NCBI RefSeq assembly: GCF_900114385.1
Contig: NZ_FOSW01000004.1
Location: forward strand, 356,152-420,151
Reading direction: 5' to 3'
DNA from: Geodermatophilus ruber
GTDB lineage: Bacteria > Actinomycetota > Actinomycetes > Mycobacteriales > Geodermatophilaceae
DNA: 64,000 nt
Shown here: piece by piece, positions 16,321-24,889 of the stretch
Layout of the letters: each line of letters starts with the position of its first letter
Numbering within the stretch: position 1 is the first letter of the stretch
Made by a program: the position numbers and the translations under genes
Notes under the pieces: generated by a model
Databases searched by the model: none
What the model saw: only the letters and a program-made list of their open reading frames with translations
What the model was told of the DNA's origin: nothing

Positions 16321-17465
16321 GCCGTCTGCCGCGGTCGACGGCCGGCGCTCCCCAGCTGCCGGTACTCCTGCAGCATGCGCCCGGCCAGCACCGGCCGGTC
16401 GTAGCCCTTCTCCGCCCGGCTGCGCGCGTCGGCCCCCATCCGCGCGCGCAGCGCCGGGTCCCGGACCAGCGACTCCAGGGCGTCGGCCAGGGCGGCCGGG
16501 TCGTGGCTCGGGACCACCCGACCGTCGACCCCGTCCCGGACGACGTCCCCGTTCGCCCCGACCGCGGTGACGACGACCGGCAGACCGCTGGCCATCGCCT
16601 CGAGGATCGCGATCGGCTGCCCCTCCCAGTGCGACGGCAGGACGAACAGCTGGGCACCCCGGAGGGCCCGGGTGACCTCCTCGGGCGGCAGGGACCCGAG
16701 CAGGCGGACGGGGAGGCCGGAGCGGTGGATCCGGTTCCGGAGCTCGTCCGCCTCCTCCTCCCCCACCTCGTGACCGCCCCCGACGACGTCCAGGTCCAGG
16801 GCGACGCCGCGGTCCCGGAGCAGCTCCAGCGCCGCGACCAGGTCGTGCATGCCCTTCCGGCGGCTCAGCGTGCCCACGTAGACCGCGCGCGGCGGCTCGA
16901 CCGCCGGGTCCGCCGGCGAGTAGGCGCCCACGTCGACGGCGTTGTGCACGGTGGCCACCGACAGCCCCGGCACCAGCTCCCGGAGGATCCGCTCGCCCGG
17001 TGCCGCGACCGCGAGCACCCGGTGCGCGGTCACCCGCAGCGCCCGGAGCAGCAGGCGGTACGGGCGGGTGGGCCGGAACGCCTCCGGCCGGCCGGAGTTG
17101 AGCCGCCCGGAGTGGACGTGGCACAGGACCCCGGCGCCGGCCAGCCGGGCCGCGCCGCAGAGCAGCAGGGCGCGGACGAGCGGCAGCACGGGGAGCAGCG
17201 CCGTCTGGACGTGGACGACGTCGGCCTGCCGCGCCGCGCGGTAGCAGCGCACGGCGTCCTCGAGCGCGTGCCGGACGTTCTCCACCGAGAACCGCCCCGC
17301 GGCGCGTTCGGCCCGGCGCGTGACGTTCAGCAGCCGGTAGTCGACGCTGCGCCCGAGATCGGGATCGGTCAGCAGGTTCGCCATGAACGAGGCGATCCCG
17401 CCACGGGCGGGCGCCGCCTGGCCGACCAGCACGACGGCGATCGGGCGCCCGTCGGTCGAGCTCAT
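16317..17465 (-). CDS. Glycosyltransferase family 4
   Basis: 382 residues. Classical GT4: GQAAPARGGIASFMANLL at the N-terminus, HVHSGRLNS, AVYVGTLSRRKGMHDLVAAL, VDVVGGGHEVG-like turn, and FVLPSHWEGQPIAILEAMASGLPVV with the E-x7-E motif. Works on the cytoplasmic face, building the repeat unit. ATG 17465 has GGAGG ten bases before it; a further upstream ATG in the frame is not preceded by a site. It is the first gene of a leftward operon that continues through another GT and the beta-helix protein, and is divergent from the polymerase gene at 17585. Confidence 0.87.
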   Translation of the reverse strand: MSSTDGRPIAVVLVGQAAPARGGIASFMANLLTDPDLGRSVDYRLLNVTRRAERAAGRFSVENVRHALEDAVRCYRAARQADVVHVQTALLPVLPLVRALLLCGAARLAGAGVLCHVHSGRLNSGRPEAFRPTRPYRLLLRALRVTAHRVLAVAAPGERILRELVPGLSVATVHNAVDVGAYSPADPAVEPPRAVYVGTLSRRKGMHDLVAALELLRDRGVALDLDVVGGGHEVGEEEADELRNRIHRSGLPVRLLGSLPPEEVTRALRGAQLFVLPSHWEGQPIAILEAMASGLPVVVTAVGANGDVVRDGVDGRVVPSHDPAALADALESLVRDPALRARMGADARSRAEKGYDRPVLAGRMLQEYRQLGSAGRRPRQTA

Positions 17466-17584
17466 CCGGGCGTACCTCCATCGGGTGGGTCCAGGGTGAT
17501 GCGGTCCGCCGTTGGGGTGACCCACCGTTCGCACGGACTCACCAGGCGAAACGCCTCGGTACTGTACGCAGCCGAGGGGGGGTC
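17466..17584. promoter_or_regulatory. Divergent promoter region for GT operon and wzy
   Basis: Contains TACTGT inside GTACTGTAC, a good -10 candidate for the rightward polymerase gene, about 20 bases before its ribosome site (GAGGGGGG). A short hairpin AGGCG-AAA-CGCCT lies just upstream of it. No convincing -35 element. Regulation is inference. Confidence 0.4.
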
Positions 17585-18979
17585 ATGTCTGCACTACAGA
17601 CGGCACTATCACTCTCCCGGGCGGCCGGGGAGCCCAGCATCGAGGCCCGGCCTCCCTCCCGGCCGATCCTCCCCGTCCTGCTCGGGGTGCTCACCGCCGT
17701 CTCGGTGGGGGTCGGGGTCGGGCTGGGGTACGAGCAGTACGTGCTCGTCGGCGTGCTGGCGGTGGCGCTCGGGCTGCTGAGCTTCCTCGTCCAGCGGGGC
17801 CTGCTCTACGTCCTCGTGCTGGTGCCCTTCGGGGAGTCACTGGGCCTGGGCTCCATGACGGTCGGACGGCTGATGGCCGTCCTGTGCGTGGTCGTCCTGC
17901 TGGCCCGCTTCCTCACCGGTCGGCTGCCCGTGCCCGCTTTCCGGCCCGTCACCTGGCTCCCGGCGGCCGCGTACGTCCTCCTGGTGGTGGCGAGCGGCCT
18001 GTGGGCCACCGACCACGGCGGCTGGCTCTTCGCGATCGGCCAGGTCCTGCTGGCGCTCGCCTTCTTCGCCGCCTTCGCCCTCCTGATCGACCACCCCCGC
18101 CAGGTGGGCGGACTGCTGCGGGTCTACGTCGTGGGCGCCCTGCTCGCGGCGGGGGTGGGCTTCCTGCAGTCCCTCACCGACGCCCGGGCCGTGGGCCTGC
18201 AGGGGGACGCCAACATCTACGCCCTGTACCAGGTCGCCGCCCTGCCCGCCGCCCTCGCGCTCGCCCGGACGACGACCGGGGCCCGGCGGGCGTGCTGGCT
18301 CGTCGTCACGGTGCCGATCCTGGCCTCCGTGCTCTTCTCGCAGTCCCGCGGGGCGCTGCTGGCGCTGGTGGCCACGGCCACGTTCCTCGCCCTGCTCGAC
18401 CGGCGGCGGCGCCTGCTGGTCCCCCTCGTCGCGGGCGTCGGGCTGCTGGCCACGGTGGTCGTCCCCCTCCTCGACGACCGGTACTCCGTCGAGCGGGTCA
18501 GCGCCGACCGGGCCAGCGGGCGGATCGACATCTGGTACACGGCCTGGCACGCGTTCCTCGAGCAGCCCTGGACCGGCATCGGGGCGGGCAACTACGTCCC
18601 GCAGAGCATCGAGCGCCTGACCACCGAGCCGGGCGTGGAGCTCATCAAGAGCCACCTGCTCACCGGGCAGGGCATCGAGGTGCACAACATCTACCTCGAG
18701 GCGCTGGCCGAGCGGGGCGTGTTCGGCCTGCTCACGCTGGCCGTGCTCCTCGTGTGCACGCTCGGGTGCCTGCTCGTGGTGGCCCACCGCACGAGGAGCC
18801 TCCTGGTGCAGGCGCTCGCGCCGATGCTGGTGGCCTACTGCGTGGCCTCGTTCTTCCTCTCGGTCTCCAACAGCAAGTTGCTGTGGATGCTCGTCGGCCT
18901 CGCGGCGGCGCTGCTCGTCCACGTCCAGACCCCGTCGCCGGCCTCGCGTCCGGAACCCGTAGTGAGGAGCATCCGCTGA
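17585..18979 (+). CDS. O-antigen-ligase-type polysaccharide polymerase (Wzy, cluster A)
   Basis: 464 residues, about 11-12 membrane helices with one large exterior loop holding the Wzy_C signature: SQSRGALLALVA, then ASGRIDIWYTAWHAFLEQPWTGIGAGNY and VHNIYLEALAERGVFG. The Arg and His residues in these two blocks are the conserved ones in the family. It would join undecaprenyl-linked repeats on the outer face. ATG with GAGGGGGG just before. The following gene overlaps its stop codon, so polymerase and chain-length protein are coupled. A WaaL-type ligase is less likely because this is a Gram-positive-type envelope. Confidence 0.87.
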   Translation: MSALQTALSLSRAAGEPSIEARPPSRPILPVLLGVLTAVSVGVGVGLGYEQYVLVGVLAVALGLLSFLVQRGLLYVLVLVPFGESLGLGSMTVGRLMAVLCVVVLLARFLTGRLPVPAFRPVTWLPAAAYVLLVVASGLWATDHGGWLFAIGQVLLALAFFAAFALLIDHPRQVGGLLRVYVVGALLAAGVGFLQSLTDARAVGLQGDANIYALYQVAALPAALALARTTTGARRACWLVVTVPILASVLFSQSRGALLALVATATFLALLDRRRRLLVPLVAGVGLLATVVVPLLDDRYSVERVSADRASGRIDIWYTAWHAFLEQPWTGIGAGNYVPQSIERLTTEPGVELIKSHLLTGQGIEVHNIYLEALAERGVFGLLTLAVLLVCTLGCLLVVAHRTRSLLVQALAPMLVAYCVASFFLSVSNSKLLWMLVGLAAALLVHVQTPSPASRPEPVVRSIR

Positions 18980-20340
18980 GCATCTCCGACAGCCCCCCGC
19001 ACACCGCGCGTCCGCGCAGCTCGAACCGGTGGTCGTGGTCCGACGTCCGCCGGTTCGCCCTGCCGGTCCTGGCCCTGGCGCTGAGCGCGGCCGCCGTCTC
19101 GGCGGTGGTCACCCTGCGGCAGCCCACCTGGTACGAGTCGAGCGTCACGCTGGTGGTGCAGACGAGCGCCGGCGCCAACGACACCGAGACGCTGGTGCGC
19201 ACGATGATCGCCCTGGTCGACAGCGAGGTGGTGGGCGCGGCGCTGAGCGAGCAGGTCGACAGTGCGCTGGGCGCCGAGGAGATCGCCGCGAACCTGGCCG
19301 TGGACCGGCCGCCGGGCTCCTCCGTGCTCACCGTCTACTACTACGACACCGACCGCGCCCGCAGCGTGGAGACCGCGCAGGCGATCATCCCGGTGTTCCA
19401 GGAGCAGGTCGCCGACCTCGAGGCCGGCCAGGCCGGGCAGTTGGCCCCGAACTACGCCATCCAGCCCTGGGGCGGCGGGGCCGCGGTCACCGTGGAGATC
19501 CCGGCGTCGATCCTGCGCAACGCGGCGATCGCCGCGCTGCTGGGCGCGGCGCTCGGAGGCGTCGGCGCCGTGCTGCACCGGCAGCGCAACCCGCTCGTCC
19601 GCACCGCACGGGACGCCGAGGAGGCCACCCGGCTGCCGGTGCTGGCCACGCCCCGGCCGCTGGACGGGGGGCGCGGTCGCGCGCGGTGGCACCCCGCCGA
19701 CAGCGTCGAGGCCGTGCTCGGCGGCCTCCCGGCGGCTCTCGGGCGGGAGACCCTCCCCCGCCGGATCCTGGTCGTCGGCACGGACACCGGCCGGCCGCGG
19801 GCGGTGTTCGTCACCCACCTGGCGCGCGCGCTCCAGCAGCAGGGGACGCACCCCACCCTGGTCGACGCCGACCTGGACGCCGGCCGGCTGACCCGTCATC
19901 TCGAGCTCTCCGACCGCCCGGGGCTGGCCGACGCGCTGCGCTCCGACGGGTCTCCGGCCGAGGCGGTCCTCCAGCCCGAGGCGGGACTGGCGGCGGGGCT
20001 GCCCGTGCTCCCCGCCGGGCGCGAGCTGCCGCTGCGGTCGGCCTCCGCGGCGGTGGCCATCACCCGCCTGGACGACGAGAGGTCCGCCCTCGTCGTCGAC
20101 GCGCCGGCGATGTCCGCCGACCAGTCGCTCGGACCGCTGCTGCGCACCGCGGACGCGGTGCTCCTGCTCGTCGACGCCGACCGCGCGACGATCACGCAGA
20201 CCACGACGCTCGCTGGGCTGGTCCGGTCCCTCGGCCGCGCCCCGGCGGTCACCGTGCTGTTCACCGACCGGCCGGGGCCGGCCGCCGAACCGGCGCCGGA
20301 GCGTCCCCGGCCGGCGGAGGTCGCGGCGCAGCCGGCCTGA
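18976..20340 (+). CDS. Wzz-type chain-length protein with degenerate BY-kinase domain
   Basis: 454 residues if read from CTG 18976; GAGGAG lies six bases before it and no ATG, GTG or TTG stands nearby in frame. Two membrane helices (about 30-53 and 178-200) bracket the Wzz exterior domain. The C-terminal cytoplasmic domain has the outline of a bacterial tyrosine kinase: Walker A' TLVDADLDAGRLTRHLEL and Walker B SALVVDAPA. Its P-loop, however, reads GTDTGRPRAV with no Lys-Thr/Ser, and no Tyr cluster ends the protein. It is therefore predicted to control chain length without phosphorylating. Follows wzy by overlap (TGA 18977-18979). Confidence 0.72.
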   Translation: MSISDSPPHTARPRSSNRWSWSDVRRFALPVLALALSAAAVSAVVTLRQPTWYESSVTLVVQTSAGANDTETLVRTMIALVDSEVVGAALSEQVDSALGAEEIAANLAVDRPPGSSVLTVYYYDTDRARSVETAQAIIPVFQEQVADLEAGQAGQLAPNYAIQPWGGGAAVTVEIPASILRNAAIAALLGAALGGVGAVLHRQRNPLVRTARDAEEATRLPVLATPRPLDGGRGRARWHPADSVEAVLGGLPAALGRETLPRRILVVGTDTGRPRAVFVTHLARALQQQGTHPTLVDADLDAGRLTRHLELSDRPGLADALRSDGSPAEAVLQPEAGLAAGLPVLPAGRELPLRSASAAVAITRLDDERSALVVDAPAMSADQSLGPLLRTADAVLLLVDADRATITQTTTLAGLVRSLGRAPAVTVLFTDRPGPAAEPAPERPRPAEVAAQPA

Positions 20341-20367
20341 CCACCGCGGCTCGCCCGCCCTCGACCC

Positions 20368-20401
20368 GACAGGACCCGCCCCTCCGGGGGCGGGTCCTGT
20401 C
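20368..20401 (+). terminator. Strong hairpin after the wzy/chain-length operon
   Basis: Perfect 15-bp inverted repeat: GACAGGACCCGCCCC at 20368-20382, loop TCCG, and the complement at 20387-20401. It starts 28 bases after the stop of the chain-length gene. There is no real T-run, as is common for terminators in high-GC actinobacteria. It separates this operon from the lyase-like gene. Confidence 0.75.
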
Positions 20402-20752
20402 CTGTTCCGGGCCGGCCGGGCGCGGTCTGCGGGCGGCTTCCACCCAGGTCGCGTGCGACCGGTGGGCCGCGTGAGACGGGTGTGACCGGAGATCACGGAT
20501 CGATCACGGAAAACCGTTCCCACCCCTCGATGTGCGGCGGAGACCCGGGATACGGTCTGCCTCCGACAGCGGGGAGTGCAGCTCCGCACACGGAGGGTCG
20601 GAACGGTACCGAGCGGTTCCGTTCGTGCTCCTCATCTGCGCCGACCCCTGCCACCATGGCGCCGACGAGAGGGCCCACCGCCTCCCCCGGAGCCCGAGCA
20701 GGCGCTGGAATCCTCGCTGTCGCGCCGAGCCCCCCAGCGCACAGGAGACGGC
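20402..20752 (+). promoter_or_regulatory. Upstream region of the lyase-like gene with tandem 9-mers
   Basis: A 350-base gene-free stretch. GATCACGGA occurs at 20491-20499 and again at 20502-20510, an 11-base step that puts both on the same face of the helix. Further on, CGGAAC (20599-20604) and GTTCCG (20616-20621) form an inverted repeat around GGTACC. Both look like protein-binding sites for a regulator of the downstream gene. A TACGGT -10-like hexamer lies between them. Factors unknown. Confidence 0.45.
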
Positions 20753-22123
20753 ATGGGCCGCCACCGGACGACCAGGACCCCCACCGGGAACGACCACCAC
20801 CGCACCGGTGGCGCGCGCCGGATGAGCATGCGCATCGTGCTCATCGGCCTCGGCTGCGTGCTCGTGCTCGGCGGCGCCCCCGGCACCGTCGCGGCCGGCC
20901 CCGGGGGCTCCGCGAGCGCCGTGGAGACCGCGACGGCCGGCCGGTGGACCCACTGGGACCGCGGCTCCGAGGCGGGCACCGAGCGCGCCGCCCGGGACCG
21001 GCACGTGCGCACCCCCCCGGGGACCGCATCGCCCAGGACCGCGAGGAACACCGCGACGCCGTCGCCGCCCTCGCCGACCACCGGGAGCACGCCCGTGAGC
21101 CCGCCCGCCCGCACGCCGACGCCGCCCGGCGGCGGGCTGCTCGACGCGCCCGGGCAGCGCCTCTCCGGCGTCCTCGCCGGCGCCGCGGAGCTCGCCCGCC
21201 GGCCGACGTCGGGCAGCGCGTGGACCGCGGTCACCGCCGCGGCGGCCGACCGGTCCGGGTCGGTGGACCTGGCCGACCAGGACAGCACGCACGCCGCCCG
21301 GACGCTGGCGGCGGCGCTGGTGTACGCGCGCACCGGTGATGCCGGGCACCGCGACCACGTCGTGTCGGTGCTGCGGCAGCTGCCCGGCTCCTCGCTGTCC
21401 GGCGCCCGCGTCCTCTCCGTCAGCCGTCAGCTGGCCGGGTACGTCCTCGCAGCCGACCTGGTCGGCTACCGCGACCCGGCCTTCCTCACCTACGTCGGGG
21501 GCCTGCGGACCCGCGACATCGGCGGGCACGGCCGCTGGACGACGATCGCGGGGACCAGCGAGGACAGCGCCAACAACTGGGGCACCTGGGCGATGGCCAC
21601 CCGCGTCGCGGTCAGCGCCTACCTGGGGGACACCGCCGACCTCGCCCGCGCCGCGGCGGTCTTCCGCGGGTTCACCGGGGAGCGGGCGTCCTACGCCGGC
21701 TTCCGGCCGACCAGCGACTTCGACCCGGGCTGGGCGTGCGGCGGTGGCGAGGCGTGGGTGCCCATCAACCCCGCCTCGTGCGGCGCCCGGGGTGGCGCGC
21801 TCGTCGAGGACATCAGCCGCAGCGCCGGCTCGGCCCCCGCCGTGGACAGCACCGGCCTGACCTACTCGTGGGAGGCGCTCGGCGGGGCCACCCTCAGCGC
21901 CCGGCTGCTCGAGCGCGCCGGCTACCGGGACGTGTGGGCCTGGGGCGACCGGGCCCTGCTGCGGGCCGCCGAGTTCCTCCGGGCCAACGGCGGCTATCCC
22001 GCGCCGTTCCGGGTGAACCAGTACATCCCGCACGAGATCAACGCCGCCTACGGCGTGGCCCTCGGTCCGGTCGGCCCGGCCGGCCACGGGCGCCAGTTCG
22101 GCTTCACCGACTGGCTGGGCTGA
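20753..22123 (+). CDS. Secreted alginate-lyase-like (alpha/alpha barrel) protein
   Basis: 456 residues with an ATG six bases after AGGAG. An N-terminal helix (MSMRIVLIGLGCVLVLGGAPG) exports it; a Thr/Pro/Ser linker follows (to about 125). The remaining 330 residues are alpha-helical with motifs of the alginate lyase / polysaccharide lyase barrel: SRQLAGYVLAADLVGY, TSEDSANNWGTWAMATR, YSWEALGGATLSARLLERAGY and a conserved PFRVNQYIPHEINAAYG end. It most likely cleaves or trims uronic-acid polysaccharide made by this locus. Activity is inference. Convergent with the GT2 gene, 26 bases apart. Confidence 0.65.
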   Translation: MGRHRTTRTPTGNDHHRTGGARRMSMRIVLIGLGCVLVLGGAPGTVAAGPGGSASAVETATAGRWTHWDRGSEAGTERAARDRHVRTPPGTASPRTARNTATPSPPSPTTGSTPVSPPARTPTPPGGGLLDAPGQRLSGVLAGAAELARRPTSGSAWTAVTAAAADRSGSVDLADQDSTHAARTLAAALVYARTGDAGHRDHVVSVLRQLPGSSLSGARVLSVSRQLAGYVLAADLVGYRDPAFLTYVGGLRTRDIGGHGRWTTIAGTSEDSANNWGTWAMATRVAVSAYLGDTADLARAAAVFRGFTGERASYAGFRPTSDFDPGWACGGGEAWVPINPASCGARGGALVEDISRSAGSAPAVDSTGLTYSWEALGGATLSARLLERAGYRDVWAWGDRALLRAAEFLRANGGYPAPFRVNQYIPHEINAAYGVALGPVGPAGHGRQFGFTDWLG

Positions 22124-22149
22124 GCTCCGCGATCAGCCCGCCGGGCGGC

Positions 22150-23187
22150 TCACCGCAGGTCGTCGCGGCCGCGGACCACCGCGGCGAGCATCTCCCCCAC
22201 GCCCTTCCAGAAGCCGATCCCCCAGCTCACGTGCATGGCCGCGAACGCGGGCGCGACCCACGGCCGCGCCTCGCGGTCGAGCGGCCGGGCGGTGATCGCG
22301 CTGGCCACGGCGATACCGCCGAGGTAGGGCGCCACGAGGGCCAGGCCGCGCCGCGGGCGCCGCAGGGCCACCACCCCGGCGCCCGCCATCCCCGCCACCA
22401 GCGCCGGAGCGGTGAGGTGCCGGATCCGGAGGGAGCGCGGGTGCAGCCGGGCGACCCGGACCTTGCCGCGGCCGTAGCGCTGGTACTGCCGGAAGAGGTC
22501 GGGGACGGACTGCCGGCACTCCCAGTCGATCCGCAGCGCCGGGTCGAAGAGCAGCTCGTAGCCGGCCTCGCGGACCCGCCGGTCGAACTCGAAGTCCTGG
22601 TTGACCCGCAGCCGCTCGTCCCACCCGCCGAGCTCGCGGATGACCGACAGCGGGTAGGCCCCGAAGGGCACGTGGTCGACGGTCCGGACCGTGGTGCCGT
22701 GGTGGTAGGTCGACCCGCCGACGCCGAAGCGCGAGGCCATCGCCACGGCGATCGCCCGCCCGGCCGGCGTCCGCCCGACACCGTCCTTGCGACCGCCCAC
22801 ACCGCCCCACCGGCCGGTGGCCAGGTGCTCCACGGCGCGGGCCACGTAGTCCGGGGGAACGGTGGCGTGCGCGTCCACCCGGACCAGCCACCGGCCCCGC
22901 GCCGCCGCGACCGCCATGTTGAGCGAGACCGGGATGACCCGCTGGGGGTTGATGATCAGCTCGACCCGGGGGTCGGAGTTGGCGATGTCCTTCACGATCT
23001 CCGCCGTGTCGTCGTCGGAGTCCCCGTCCACGACGATGATCTGCAGCTCGCGGTACGTCTGCGCCTGGATCGACGCGACGCAGTCCCGGATGGCCCGCTC
23101 CTCGTTGCGGGCGGGGATGACCACGGTGACGAGGTTCCCCTCGATCTCCTCCCCGGGGTTGCCGTTGCCTGCTGACGTCACCTGCAT
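22150..23187 (-). CDS. Glycosyltransferase family 2 with C-terminal membrane helices
   Basis: 345 residues. GT-A fold: VTVVIPARNEERAIRDCVAS, IIVVDGDSDDDTAEIV, then the DAHATVPPDYVARAVEHL metal-binding region (DxD replaced by DAH) and GGWDERLRVNQDFEFDRRVRE. Two or three membrane segments close the protein, as in succinoglycan ExoA-like transferases. Works on lipid-linked intermediates at the inner membrane face. ATG 23187 overlaps the upstream stop (TGATG) with GGAAGG just before, so it is coupled to the sugar transferase gene. Confidence 0.85.
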   Translation of the reverse strand: MQVTSAGNGNPGEEIEGNLVTVVIPARNEERAIRDCVASIQAQTYRELQIIVVDGDSDDDTAEIVKDIANSDPRVELIINPQRVIPVSLNMAVAAARGRWLVRVDAHATVPPDYVARAVEHLATGRWGGVGGRKDGVGRTPAGRAIAVAMASRFGVGGSTYHHGTTVRTVDHVPFGAYPLSVIRELGGWDERLRVNQDFEFDRRVREAGYELLFDPALRIDWECRQSVPDLFRQYQRYGRGKVRVARLHPRSLRIRHLTAPALVAGMAGAGVVALRRPRRGLALVAPYLGGIAVASAITARPLDREARPWVAPAFAAMHVSWGIGFWKGVGEMLAAVVRGRDDLR

Positions 23188-24665
23188 CACCTTCCGGCCG
23201 CGCCGAGAACCTGGGAGATGGTCCGGAGCAGGATCTTGATGTCCCCCCAGAACGACCAGTTCTCGATGTAGTAGTTGTCGAATCGGGCACGGTCGGCGAT
23301 GGAGGTGTCCCCTCGCAGGCCGTGCACCTGGGCGGTCCCGGTCAATCCCGCCGGCACCCGGTGGCGGGCCATGTACTGCGGGAACTGCCGGGTGAACTCG
23401 TTGACGAAGTGCGGCCGCTCCGGGCGGGGGCCGACCAGGCTCATGTCGCCGCGGAGGATGTTCCACAGCTGGGGCAGCTCGTCCAGCGACGTCCGGCGCA
23501 GGACCTTGCCGACGGCGGTCAGCCGGTCGTCGTGCGCGATGTTCCAGTTCTGCGCCGACTCGGCGGCGTCCACCGGCCGCAGGCTGGTGAACTTCAGCAG
23601 GGTGAACGGGCGGCCGTCGAGGCCCACCCGCTCCTGCCTGAAGAGGATCGGCGAGCCCACGCTGATGCGGACCGCGAGGGCGCAGATGCCCAGCACCGGC
23701 GCGAGGAACGCGATCGCCGCCGCCGAGAAGACGATGTCGAGCAGCCGCTTCATCCGCCAGGACGCGCTGCGGAAGGGCGCGCGGCGCATGCGCACGAGCG
23801 GGATGCCCCAGGCGATCTCCATGTCCCGGTCGGTGGAGTGGACCTCGTAGAACCGGGGGACGAAGAGGATCTCGCAGGCCAGCCGGTCGCAGGCCCGGAG
23901 GACGTCGACGATCGAGGCCTCCCGCGCGGAACCGAAGGCGACGACGATGTGGTCGACGCCGTGCTCGCGGACCACGTCGACCAGGTCGGCGTTCCCCCCG
24001 AGGTGCGGGACCGGCCAGTCGAGGGAGAGCAGCGGGTCGTCGTCCAGGAAGCCGATGGGCTCCAGCCCCGTCTCGGGCCGGTCGATGAGCGTGCGGGCGA
24101 GCAGGCCGGCGACCTGGCCGCCGCCCATGATGAGCGTGCGGTGCCGCACGCGCCGGGCCTTGCGCGCCCTGCGGGCCACCGCGAAGGCGACCGACCGGGT
24201 GATGACCTGCAGGAGGACGAACGCCCCGGTGAAGAACAGGATGCTGCGGCTGGCCCACTCGTTGCCGACCACGCCGACGGCGGTGGTCAGGGCGCCCGCG
24301 ACGATCGAGCGGCCCACCATGGCCGGCAGGTCGTCCAGCACCGAGAGGTACAGCCGGGAGCGGTACAGCCGGCCGGCGGCGAGCAGGGCGGCCGCGATCG
24401 CGAAGAAGACGCCGGCCACCTCCCACCGCACGCCGGGGACGGCGACGAAGGCCAGCGCGGCGGCGGCGAAGTCCGTGGCGAGGAGGGCGGCGGCCCAGAC
24501 CCGACGGCGGCGGATCTGCGGCGTGCTCTCCGGGGGCAGCACGCCGCCGGCGGGAGGAGCGGCAGACACCCGAGATGCGACTCCTGGCTCCAGAAGAGCC
24601 ACGTTCGCCCGTTGAACCACGCGCCGCAGTCGCTCGGTCTCCGAGCGTGTGTCCAATTCCCCCAC
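23187..24665 (-). CDS. Polyprenyl-phosphate sugar transferase with CoA-binding domain (WbaP-like)
   Basis: 492 residues from GTG 24665. Four to five N-terminal membrane helices, a Rossmann-like CoA-binding domain (TLIMGGGQVAGLLARTL, GFLDDDPLL), one further helix, then the transferase domain with RQERVGLDGRPF, LRRTSLDELPQLWNILRGDM and MSLVGPRPERP. The Asp-Glu pair is intact. It loads a hexose 1-phosphate onto undecaprenyl phosphate to start a repeat unit. Probably the initiating enzyme for the polysaccharide built by the cluster A genes. It is the first gene of a leftward pair with the GT2 gene. Confidence 0.88.
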   Translation of the reverse strand: MGELDTRSETERLRRVVQRANVALLEPGVASRVSAAPPAGGVLPPESTPQIRRRRVWAAALLATDFAAAALAFVAVPGVRWEVAGVFFAIAAALLAAGRLYRSRLYLSVLDDLPAMVGRSIVAGALTTAVGVVGNEWASRSILFFTGAFVLLQVITRSVAFAVARRARKARRVRHRTLIMGGGQVAGLLARTLIDRPETGLEPIGFLDDDPLLSLDWPVPHLGGNADLVDVVREHGVDHIVVAFGSAREASIVDVLRACDRLACEILFVPRFYEVHSTDRDMEIAWGIPLVRMRRAPFRSASWRMKRLLDIVFSAAAIAFLAPVLGICALAVRISVGSPILFRQERVGLDGRPFTLLKFTSLRPVDAAESAQNWNIAHDDRLTAVGKVLRRTSLDELPQLWNILRGDMSLVGPRPERPHFVNEFTRQFPQYMARHRVPAGLTGTAQVHGLRGDTSIADRARFDNYYIENWSFWGDIKILLRTISQVLGAAGR

Positions 24666-24807
24666 AGGGACCCCCGTTGATGACTCACCCAGTGGGACGG
24701 TGCCCTGGGCAGCTTCGCAACATCTAACACACGGGGCAACTCTGCGTAACTCTTCGGGGGGAATTAGTGCAGGCCGCGTTCCACAACTGAGCCTTATCTG
24801 ATCACTC

Positions 24808-24836
24808 AGCGTAATGGATTAGAAACCGCGAGTTCC
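24808..24836 (-). promoter_or_regulatory. Candidate promoter of the sugar transferase/GT2 operon
   Basis: Read on the minus strand: GGAACT (24836-24831), a 17-base spacer and TACGCT (24813-24808). It lies in a locally AT-rich block, unusual for this sequence, and would give an untranslated leader of roughly 130 bases before GTG 24665. Sequence reading only. Confidence 0.35.
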
Positions 24837-24889
24837 GCTACTCACAAGTATCGACACGGCCGGGGGTCGGGCGGCAGCCGGACACGACC

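Noticed and set aside
24735..24765. TTAC-N5-GTTG (minus strand), resembling a BldD box (TNAC-N5-GTNA)
   Set aside because: One mismatch in a short degenerate motif; the AC-N5-GT core is expected by chance every few hundred bases. A similar partial match at 58624-58638 was rejected as a BldD site for the same reason.
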